Translations under genes and position numbers: made by a program | Assembly: GCA_964509695.1 (NCBI GenBank) | Contig: CAZDXN010000018.1 | Location: 1-18,432 of the forward strand | Direction of reading: 5' to 3' | DNA: 18,432 nucleotides | Origin: 2-01-FULL-50-23 sp964509695 | GTDB lineage: Bacteria > Patescibacteriota > Microgenomatia > UBA1400 > MFAQ01 | Shown here: positions 13,501-18,432 of the stretch, piece after piece | Position numbering within the stretch: the first letter of the stretch is position 1 | How the letters are laid out: every line of letters begins with the position of its first letter | The notes under the pieces: generated by a model | What the model saw: the letters and a program-made list of their open reading frames with translations, nothing else | The model's database searches: none | Told to the model about the DNA's origin: nothing

Positions 13501-14907
13501 GCTAGAGCTCGTTTTCTCAAGTTTGACGGCTCCACCAGCTATCTGTCCCGGGCCCAGGATTCGAGTTTTGATTTTGGCACCGGCAGTTTTAGCGCTTCCG
13601 GCTGGTTCCGGCACAACTCTACCGCTCCGGCTTCCGGCACGCATACGATTTTAGCTAGATACGGCAACGCCGGATTCAAAGTCTATATGAATACTTCGGG
13701 CTACGTCTGTTTTGGCATCGATGCCGACTCCACTTGGACACCGACTGATACCGCTTGCTCCGGCGCAAGCGACGGGTCGCTGGCTGATTCCAAATGGCAC
13801 CATGTTGAAGCCGTCAAAAACGGTACCACCTCTCTATCTTTATACATCGACGGTCATCTGGCCCAAACTACCACTGTCACCGCCACCGGCACCATGAATA
13901 CTCCGAGTATTTTATATTTAGGCGTGGACTCCACCGGCAATTCCAATTACTGGAACGGCTGGCTGGATGAATTTATGATCTATCCCTACGCCCGATCCGC
14001 CGCCCAGGTTAAAACCGATCTTCTCGACCCCGTCTCCGTCAACATCGGCTCCTCCACCAACGACCCGCTTACCAACGGTTTGGTGGGGTATTGGAAAATG
14101 GATGAAGCGGCCGCCAACTCCTGTACTGGGGGAGTAAATGATTCCTGCGATGCTTCGGGAAATGTTAATGATGGTGCGTGGAACGGCGACGCTACAAGTG
14201 CAATGGGAAAGTTCGGCAACGGCGTCATCTTTGATGGTACAGGAGACTACGCCCGAGTAGTAGATAGTTTGTCATTAGACTCTGCTACTTCTCTAGTTAC
14301 ACTCTCTGCATGGATATATCCCACAAGTACAACAGGTTACAGAACTGTAATAGGGAAAAAATATAGCACGCAGTGGTGGTTTGGACTATACACAGGAACA
14401 TACCGCCTTCAAATATGGCTTAAAATAAATGGTACGGCTAGACAGTTGATTAGTTCAAATACTCTAGTAAGTGCAAATCAATGGAATCATATTATTGGCA
14501 CATATGATGGTTCAAAAGTAAGTCTGTATGTAAACGGTGTTTTAGACACTTCTTGGGACTATACAGGCAGTCTCTCAACAGACAATGCTAGTGATCTTTA
14601 TATAGGAGCTGACAGAGAAGGCGCAACCGATCCAACCTACTATTTTATTGGCACCATCGACGACGTGCGTATCTACAACCGCGCCCTTAGTCCGCGAGAA
14701 ATCCGCCAGCTGGCGGACTGGGCCCCGGGGCCGGCAGTGTATCTCAACATGGACGACGGATCGGGTACTTCCGCCCAGGATATCAGCGGCAATGCCCGCA
14801 CCGGCACCCTCAACGACGGCCCCATCTGGGCACCGGGTAAATTTGGCAAAGGCGTGAAGTTAGACGGCACCAACGACGACGTCAGCGTGCCGGATTTTGG
14901 ATACTAG
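10483..14907 (+). CDS. Secreted multi-domain LamG/DUF2341/DNRLRE surface protein with truncated last LamG
   Basis: 1474 residues from ATG 10483. A TTG at 10465 is also possible and would overlap the 4HB gene by 11 bp; the ATG lies 7 bp after the 4HB stop. Signal peptide: Lys-rich start, hydrophobic residues about 19-40, cleavage after PALA (46). Then DUF2341 (about 56-170); LamG-1 (about 211-386); a jelly-roll, carbohydrate-binding-like module (about 408-766) starting 'TNPSFE' and interrupted by a DNRLRE domain (about 441-639); LamG-2 (about 786-946); LamG-3 (about 967-1183); LamG-4 (about 1200-1416). A fifth LamG begins with 'YLNMDDGSG' and stops at 'SVPDFGY', after roughly its first 60 residues. 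LamG and DNRLRE domains bind glycans or act as extracellular modules in known proteins, so a role in surface adhesion is likely but inferred. No cell-wall anchor is seen. The LamG-4 core is AT-rich compared with its flanks. Confidence 0.92.
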   Translation: MKTANWKLKTKLKTKKKPALLAAIIILVIFLPIALLGLRLTRPALAGWWPDGGTAWLNRKQLTLTNNSGGNLNANAVVTVTIDTQSLYTLGKLKSDCSDLRIIYNPNSTTYKDLARYVGFPSGTTCATSTSSKVSFALQAAVNNAASSTDYYLYYNNPDASAPTNNRTAFNIGSANATFVCSYDNTTTCLAAGTATPTLTSGTARYSGSKSALSFDGASDYITTGNIGSDIKTVEFWVYPTSTTNYFVDLNGSAYISASSGTVSATGFTSPTIYVNGAVSSTITANSWQHIAVTTTTAINASSTNIGKIASTYLAGYMDELRISNSVRYSAAFTTTTTPYVRDSNTKLLYHFDENGDDPRQTGKTIDDSGNGYHGTITGAKYVAGLVGVDASTTDTGNVPRQSYAGHEGVMLEEATTNKITNPSFENATYDTNWTGAASGATLTLQPDPTAGIDNMVAEGGQANNNYGTNTLLYNQNNAGTQTYNPYKFDLTSIPAGSTITSATMTLWTYSTSGTGNLKVYRTLSANSAWTEAGSTWNYAVASTTRWAGDTGNDGGSDAGGSVSGTDHSATLMGSVALTNGEAANTQKDITLDTTEFTSMWNNNYGLIAKKDSGGYGIFYSSDYTTDTTKRPKLVVNYTPSFTVTQNTTAPYYKFGSNSTKIVAGGDGTFTTSINPGNTNTHMLSAYVNNSGVAVDATVAKLVFRGTAQTTTYTDMGGGWWRLTYSAAAANAAETYGVQVLSGKTVYVDGVQLEEKAYVTTYTDGTLGTGYAWTGTANNSTSTRTIDGLKYSDTSNISGTAGTISLWLDAGKTNAFTSGLKVFVSSGDSTAGYKWILYKQTAASNLTYYTTDSCGTFSNDVTYNAGWNHIVMTWASGTFKMYFNGALKTNTLSGGCMNFGNQGLEVGPLYSTGFNYAPNAAISDFRIYDAAITANDASDLYYAGLVGHSESIVIDRFSADTKGQDPLTVWHMDEGYGTTVNDSSRYGKSLTASGATWESGIGNARSARARFLKFDGSTSYLSRAQDSSFDFGTGSFSASGWFRHNSTAPASGTHTILARYGNAGFKVYMNTSGYVCFGIDADSTWTPTDTACSGASDGSLADSKWHHVEAVKNGTTSLSLYIDGHLAQTTTVTATGTMNTPSILYLGVDSTGNSNYWNGWLDEFMIYPYARSAAQVKTDLLDPVSVNIGSSTNDPLTNGLVGYWKMDEAAANSCTGGVNDSCDASGNVNDGAWNGDATSAMGKFGNGVIFDGTGDYARVVDSLSLDSATSLVTLSAWIYPTSTTGYRTVIGKKYSTQWWFGLYTGTYRLQIWLKINGTARQLISSNTLVSANQWNHIIGTYDGSKVSLYVNGVLDTSWDYTGSLSTDNASDLYIGADREGATDPTYYFIGTIDDVRIYNRALSPREIRQLADWAPGPAVYLNMDDGSGTSAQDISGNARTGTLNDGPIWAPGKFGKGVKLDGTNDDVSVPDFGY
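11804..12399 (+). repeat. DNRLRE cassette copy 1 (596 bp; copy 2 at 17815-18410)
   Basis: 596 bp align without gaps to 17815-18410. By eye there are about 85-90 differences, i.e. roughly 85% identity; only about 10 fall in the first 200 bp and one in the last 39 bp. It encodes 'TLTLQPDPTAGIDNMVAEGG', 'YKFDLTSIPAGSTITSATM' and 'TTKRPKLVVNYT', typical of DNRLRE/CBM96-like domains. In this protein it interrupts a jelly-roll domain whose first strand is 'TNPSFENATYDTNWT' and which resumes with 'TVTQNTTAPYYKFGSNS'. Confidence 0.88.
14731..14904 (+). other. First part of a LamG domain, cut off by a stop codon
   Basis: Encodes 'YLNMDDGSGTSAQDISGNAR', a 'GKFGKGVKLDGTNDDVSV' segment and 'PDFGY', then TAG. 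The other LamG domains in the window continue from this point with a 'F(T/S)...AW(V/F/I)' strand (for example LamG-3: 'DFGTGSFSASGWF'). The matching remainder appears at about 15549, after the intervening 4HB segment. Confidence 0.75.
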
Positions 14908-14909
14908 CT

Positions 14910-17900
14910 ATGAACAGAGCCAATTACGAATATCTACTCGCCTACAAAATCACTGTCCCCATCTATGACTACACCGTGGCCTTTTGTGAGCGTTGTTCCC
15001 CCTATCACCCCAATCTCCCCCATTTCCCCCATCTTTCTTCTCCCCGAACCACCGATCAAATGGTCCAAGCTGCTCGTTCCGGAATGACCAATATCCCCGA
15101 AGGCGCCAAACAAGAAAGTTTGGCCGGCTACATCAAACTGTCAGGGGTAGCCCGAGGATCGCTCGAGGAACTCCTCAAAGACTTCCTCTCCTACGCCAGA
15201 CAACATCAGATCGAGATCTGGGGCAAAGATAGGGCGATAAGAGAAATAAGAGAGATTGGTGAGATATGGGAAATAATCCGAAATAATCCCACTCTCCCCG
15301 ATTCCCCCCATTTTCCCCATCTCCCTAATCACCCCGATCAGGCCATCAACCTGATGATCACCCTGATCCACCAAGCCAACTATCTGATCGACAAACTCAT
15401 CACCTCTCTCGAAGAAAAACACACCACTGAGGGCGGCTTCTCCGAAAACCTCCTCAAAAAACGCCTTGCTTTCCGCAACCGAAATCTTCTCCTTCTCCTA
15501 TCAGCCCTATTTCCCCTATTATCCCTTATCTCCCCGGGCCCCGCTCTCGCCGTCAACACCGGCCAGTTTACCGCCGAAGCCTGGGTCAATCCCACCACCT
15601 CCGCCGCTTCCAAAGCGATCCTTGGCAAATCCGAGGAATTGCGCATATTCACCGACGCTTCCGGCTATGCGGGCTGTCAGATAAAAGTCACCACTTGGCA
15701 GACCGCGGCCACCGCCACCACCAACGCACTCGCCCTCAACACTTGGTCGCACGTGGCCTGCGCCTACGATAAAGTCAATTTAAAAATTTATGTCAACGGC
15801 GTGCAAATGGCCTCGCAAGCGCTCACCTCCGCGCCAGACGATACCGCCAATGTTTTTAAGCTCGGCCAGGACGATTCGGCCTCTACTCCGTACGCCAATC
15901 TTGCCGGCTCGGCGGACGATTTTAAGTTTTACAATTATGCCAGATCTGCCAAACAAATCGTCGAGGATATGCTAGCTGGGCCTGCCCCGCGAAGCCTTGG
16001 TGCTGTGGGGTACTGGAAACTTGATGAAGGGGCGGATAACACCTGCTCCGGCGGTACTAATGATGCCTGCAATTCCGGTTCTGGCGGCTCGGCTTTGGAC
16101 GGCCCCCAGACCGGCATGGCCACACCGGCCACCTCCACTTCCGGCTGGACCAATTCAGGAAAGTTTGGCAAAGGGCTGCTTTTTGACGGAACGGACGATA
16201 AAATCGCTATTCCCGACAATAGCTATTTTACCCTGCCCGGAGACTTTACTATTCAAGCTTGGATAAAAACAACTGCAAGCGGGGGCACAATTTTGGGCAG
16301 CTATACAAATACCGGCGATATCTATTGGCAATTTGAAAACTCCGGCGGCCATCCCCAATTATTGTACAAAGCTACCGCGTTTGGAGCCACTCAATCAATT
16401 CTGGGTGCCGGAAAACTTATCAATGACGGATCGTGGCATCACGTTGTGGGAATAAGAGATGGTTCCACGTTGTACACATATGTTGATGGTGTTTTGGATA
16501 ACACGGCAACCGGTAAACTAACCACTTCAATAAACCCCGTCAATCCCACGAATATTGGAAACAGCACCACTCCGGCAAACTACTTTACCGGTACCATTGA
16601 TGAAGTCAAACTCTATCATTACGCCCTGACTGCCGATGAAATCAAACTCGATTACAACCGCGGATCGACCTTGGTTTTGGGAGCTTTGTCCGATAATAGC
16701 TCGTATCAAATCAACGCTGCCAATCAGGAATACTGCGTCCCCGGCGACACGACCTCCTGCGTCACGCCCTTGGCCGAGTGGAAGTTTGATGAAGGCACGG
16801 GAACTGCTGCCTTTGATAGCACCGGCAATGGAGTAAAAGGCACCCTCGTCAACTCTCCTGCCTGGATCGCCGGAAAACTTGGCAAAGCCCTCAATTTCAA
16901 CGGCAGTAATTCCTACGTCACCACCACCGATCAGGACGCCTTATTTAACGGCATTACCACCGCGATGAGTATTTCTACCTGGGTTAAACCAGCCGCCGGT
17001 AGTCTTTCTGCCCGCCGCGACATCATCCAGCGCGCCGGAGCCATCGGCAGTATCAACGGCGCCACTGCGGCCAAAGATATCTGGTGGTTCAACCTGCAAA
17101 ATTCCGGGAAAATGAATTTTTACATGGGCGGCATTACCGGAGCCTATGTGGAAACGACAACGGCAATATCCGATAGCGTTTGGACCTATCTCACCGTCAC
17201 CTACGACGGATCCAATATCCGTTTTTATATCAACGGCAAACTGGACAAAACGTCAGCCGCCTCCGGCACGCTTCTCACCGGCGACAACGGAGTGGGAATC
17301 GGCGCCAATCTTTCTACTGCCTCTGTTCTCACTCCTTTTTCCGGAGGTATTGATATGCTAAGGGTATGGGGCTACGCCCGCTCTGCGGCGCAGATTGCCT
17401 ATGATTACAACCGCGGTGCACCGTCGGCAGCATATAAATTTGACGAGTGCACTGGAGGGAGTGCAAACGATGCATCCGGAAACGGCAACACAGGGACCAT
17501 TACCATCGGCGCTAGCGGCTCCCAGACTTCCACCGGCACCTGCGGCACTAGCACGACGACGGAAGCGTGGAACAACGGCACCACCGGCAAACGCAACGCC
17601 TCTATCAATCTGGACGGCAACGACGATTATGTCACCACTTCCGCTTTTTCGCCGCTGGCGACAGCCGCAGTCACCACCACCAAAGCCTCCTGGGGAGGCT
17701 GGTTTTATCCTACCTCAGCCACCTCGCTGACTCTCATGGAAAAAGCCTCCGAATTCCGCCTGACCACCGACTCCAGCAGCAAACCTCTCTGTGGGGTCAA
17801 CACTACCTCCAGCTCAACTCTGACCCTGCAACCCGATCCCACCGCCGGCATCGACAATATGGTCGCTGAGGGTGGGCAGGCCAACAACAACTACGGTACC

Positions 17901-18432
17901 AATACTCTTTTATACAACCAAAACAACGCCGGTACCCAAACGTATAATCCCTACAAATTTGACCTCACGAGCATCCCCGCCGGATCCACTATCACCTCCG
18001 CCACAATGACTCTGTGGACATACTCAACCTCAGGAAGCGGAAACCTAAACATTTACCGTATCCTTGCCGCCAACAGCGCCTGGACCGAAGCTGGATCTAC
18101 TTGGAATTATGCCGTGGCTAGCAGCACGAGGTGGGCCGGAGATACCGGCAGTGACGGTGGTTCCGATGCCGGAGGCAGTGTCAGCGGCACGGACCACTCA
18201 TCTACTTTAATGGGATCGGTAGCCCTAACCAACGGTGAAGCTGCCAATACCCAAAAAGATATCACTTTGAATACCACTGAATTTACTACCATGTTTGCTA
18301 ATAACTACGGCTTGTATGCGCGCAAGGATTCGGGCGGCTACGGGATTTTTTATTCTTCGGACTACACCACCGACACCACCAAAAGACCCAAGCTGGTGGT
18401 CAATTACACTACTTCCAGCTTCCACGACTCTA
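14910..18432 (+). CDS. 4HB-suffix domain fused via a hydrophobic segment to LamG/DNRLRE domains (3' partial)
   Basis: One frame is open from ATG 14910 to the window end (at least 1174 codons), starting two bases after the upstream stop. Residues 1-191 form a complete four-helix-bundle 'suffix'-type protein: 'ANYEYLLAYK', 'DQMVQAARSGMTNIPEGAK', 'GSLEELLKDF', 'LIHQANYLIDKLI' and the tail 'EGGFSENLLKKR'. Residues 193-214 are a hydrophobic, signal-peptide-like segment ending PALA after basic residues, so the 4HB should stay cytoplasmic and the rest be exported. Then: partial LamG (215-350), LamG-2 (366-581), LamG-3 (621-831), and LamG-4 (841 onward) interrupted by a DNRLRE domain (969-1167). No ATG, GTG or TTG lies between Met149 (15354) and the hydrophobic segment, so a separately started secreted form is not supported. 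Two helix loops (29-46 and 105-142) carry repeat-derived inserts. Function unknown. Confidence 0.85.
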   Translation, partial: MNRANYEYLLAYKITVPIYDYTVAFCERCSPYHPNLPHFPHLSSPRTTDQMVQAARSGMTNIPEGAKQESLAGYIKLSGVARGSLEELLKDFLSYARQHQIEIWGKDRAIREIREIGEIWEIIRNNPTLPDSPHFPHLPNHPDQAINLMITLIHQANYLIDKLITSLEEKHTTEGGFSENLLKKRLAFRNRNLLLLLSALFPLLSLISPGPALAVNTGQFTAEAWVNPTTSAASKAILGKSEELRIFTDASGYAGCQIKVTTWQTAATATTNALALNTWSHVACAYDKVNLKIYVNGVQMASQALTSAPDDTANVFKLGQDDSASTPYANLAGSADDFKFYNYARSAKQIVEDMLAGPAPRSLGAVGYWKLDEGADNTCSGGTNDACNSGSGGSALDGPQTGMATPATSTSGWTNSGKFGKGLLFDGTDDKIAIPDNSYFTLPGDFTIQAWIKTTASGGTILGSYTNTGDIYWQFENSGGHPQLLYKATAFGATQSILGAGKLINDGSWHHVVGIRDGSTLYTYVDGVLDNTATGKLTTSINPVNPTNIGNSTTPANYFTGTIDEVKLYHYALTADEIKLDYNRGSTLVLGALSDNSSYQINAANQEYCVPGDTTSCVTPLAEWKFDEGTGTAAFDSTGNGVKGTLVNSPAWIAGKLGKALNFNGSNSYVTTTDQDALFNGITTAMSISTWVKPAAGSLSARRDIIQRAGAIGSINGATAAKDIWWFNLQNSGKMNFYMGGITGAYVETTTAISDSVWTYLTVTYDGSNIRFYINGKLDKTSAASGTLLTGDNGVGIGANLSTASVLTPFSGGIDMLRVWGYARSAAQIAYDYNRGAPSAAYKFDECTGGSANDASGNGNTGTITIGASGSQTSTGTCGTSTTTEAWNNGTTGKRNASINLDGNDDYVTTSAFSPLATAAVTTTKASWGGWFYPTSATSLTLMEKASEFRLTTDSSSKPLCGVNTTSSSTLTLQPDPTAGIDNMVAEGGQANNNYGTNTLLYNQNNAGTQTYNPYKFDLTSIPAGSTITSATMTLWTYSTSGSGNLNIYRILAANSAWTEAGSTWNYAVASSTRWAGDTGSDGGSDAGGSVSGTDHSSTLMGSVALTNGEAANTQKDITLNTTEFTTMFANNYGLYARKDSGGYGIFYSSDYTTDTTKRPKLVVNYTTSSFHDS
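15007..15033 (+). repeat. C-rich repeat patch A in the 4HB domain (loop between helices 1 and 2)
   Basis: Low-complexity CCCCAATCTCCCCC-like DNA encoding 'HPNLPHFPHL'. It is about 20/24 identical to patch C (15299-15322, same strand) and about 19/27 identical to the reverse complement of patch B (15236-15262). It sits where most family members have a short loop before the '(T/S)xDQMVQAARSG' helix. Confidence 0.7.
15236..15262 (-). repeat. A/G-rich repeat patch B in the 4HB domain (inverted relative of A)
   Basis: GATAAGAGAAATAAGAGAGA-type DNA encoding 'REIREIGEIWEI'. Read on the other strand it resembles patch A. It lies directly before the C-rich patch C in the loop preceding the last helix. 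Confidence 0.65.
15299..15322 (+). repeat. C-rich repeat patch C in the 4HB domain
   Basis: Direct repeat of patch A, about 20/24 identical, encoding 'SPHFPHLPNHP'. It joins patch B through a short tandem GAAATAATCC repeat near 15269-15288. Confidence 0.7.
15494..15536 (+). repeat. C/T-rich repeat-like stretch encoding the hydrophobic segment
   Basis: CCCTATTTCCCCTATTATCC-like DNA, similar in style to patches A and C, encodes the hydrophobic core 'LSALFPLLSLISPG' that separates the 4HB domain from the LamG part. Whether it derives from the same repeat is uncertain. Confidence 0.5.
15549..15975 (+). other. LamG domain lacking its first strands
   Basis: Directly after the PALA site the protein begins 'VNTGQFTAEAWVNPTTS' and continues through 'NTWSHVACAYD', 'LKIYVNGV' and 'GSADDFKFYNYARS', a LamG domain without the usual opening 'W/Y-x-(F/L/M)DEG ... 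(L/F)DGTxDYV' strands. Those missing strands are present at the end of the upstream gene (14731-14904). Confidence 0.75.
17800..17814 (+). repeat. 15-bp direct repeat flanking DNRLRE copy 2, left
   Basis: ACACTACCTCCAGCT at 17800-17814 matches ACACTACTTCCAGCT at 18406-18420 at 14 of 15 positions. The offset is 606 bp (202 codons), so the insert keeps the frame. The last five shared bases (ACACT) also belong to the cassette end common to both DNRLRE copies. Confidence 0.75.
17815..18410 (+). repeat. DNRLRE cassette copy 2
   Basis: Gap-free homologue of 11804-12399. Here the cassette lies inside LamG-4 of the fusion protein, after the strand 'FRLTTDSSSKPLCGVNTTSS'; the frame resumes with 'TTSSFHDS' at the window end. 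The first third and the last 39 bp are much more alike between copies than the middle. Confidence 0.88.
18406..18420 (+). repeat. 15-bp direct repeat flanking DNRLRE copy 2, right
   Basis: Right-hand partner of 17800-17814, differing at one base. Confidence 0.75.

Noticed and set aside
14905..14912. Recoded stop or frameshift joining the two LamG genes into one protein
   Set aside because: The stop is TAG and the next ATG begins a recognisable 4HB N-terminus; TAG readthrough would not stay in the downstream frame (stop codon at 14905 is in frame 1, the ATG at 14910 is in another frame).
15141..15652. Minus-strand and other-frame open frames over the 4HB fusion
   Set aside because: They arise from low-complexity C-rich and A/G-rich DNA and show no domain signature; the + frame from 14910 has clear family motifs throughout.
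1..18432. Prophage tail-fibre locus
   Set aside because: GNVGIGTT and S74 modules occur in phages, but there are no other phage structural, lysis or integrase genes, and the neighbours are signal-bearing LamG proteins typical of CPR cells.

Overview
The window is about 18.4 kb, with every real gene on the + strand and almost no intergenic DNA. It looks like a cell-surface locus of a Patescibacteria (CPR) bacterium, most likely of the Microgenomates type. The reasons are: giant repetitive GNVGIGTT proteins ending in a 'YLTPIS...LYIKNKTTC...DIKFNYWLI' type C-terminus, very large LamG/DUF2341/DNRLRE proteins, four-helix-bundle (23S-rRNA-IVP-like) genes between them, no clear Shine-Dalgarno sequences, and TGA read as stop, which argues against the UGA-recoding Gracilibacteria/Absconditabacteria. 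The taxon is inferred from protein style; there is no marker gene.

Layout. (1) 2-10021: the 3' part (at least 3339 codons) of a giant fibre-like protein. About 33 copies of a GNVGIGTT(S/A)P core alternate with variable spacers (71-8350). Then come an S74-like intramolecular chaperone domain (about 8561-8830), a coiled-coil stalk and a conserved C-terminal domain. (2) 10022-10530: a small four-helix-bundle (4HB) gene (10089-10475) bracketed by AT-rich, mutually complementary repeats. (3) 10483-14907: a secreted protein with signal peptide, DUF2341, a jelly-roll module interrupted by a DNRLRE domain, and four LamG domains plus the first part of a fifth. (4) 14910-18432 (runs off the window): one open frame encoding a complete 4HB 'suffix'-type protein, a hydrophobic segment, then LamG domains and a second DNRLRE copy.

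Most notable: the upstream LamG protein stops in the middle of its fifth LamG domain. Two bases later the second 4HB gene begins, and the part that follows it starts with what looks like the missing remainder of a LamG domain. The 4HB segment therefore appears to lie inside a LamG gene, much as 4HB proteins lie inside 23S rRNA intervening sequences, but here in a surface-protein gene and fused in frame to the downstream half. The other 4HB gene sits at the preceding gene boundary and is also bracketed by inverted repeats. Together with homogenised core motifs, in-frame cassette duplications and compositional patches, the locus looks like one that diversifies surface proteins by moving modules. 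The mechanism is inference; no recombinase or reverse transcriptase is in the window.

The genes probably work as exported adhesins or fibres for contact with host or neighbour cells (inference from domain types). No RNA genes, CRISPR arrays, transposases or convincing terminators were seen.
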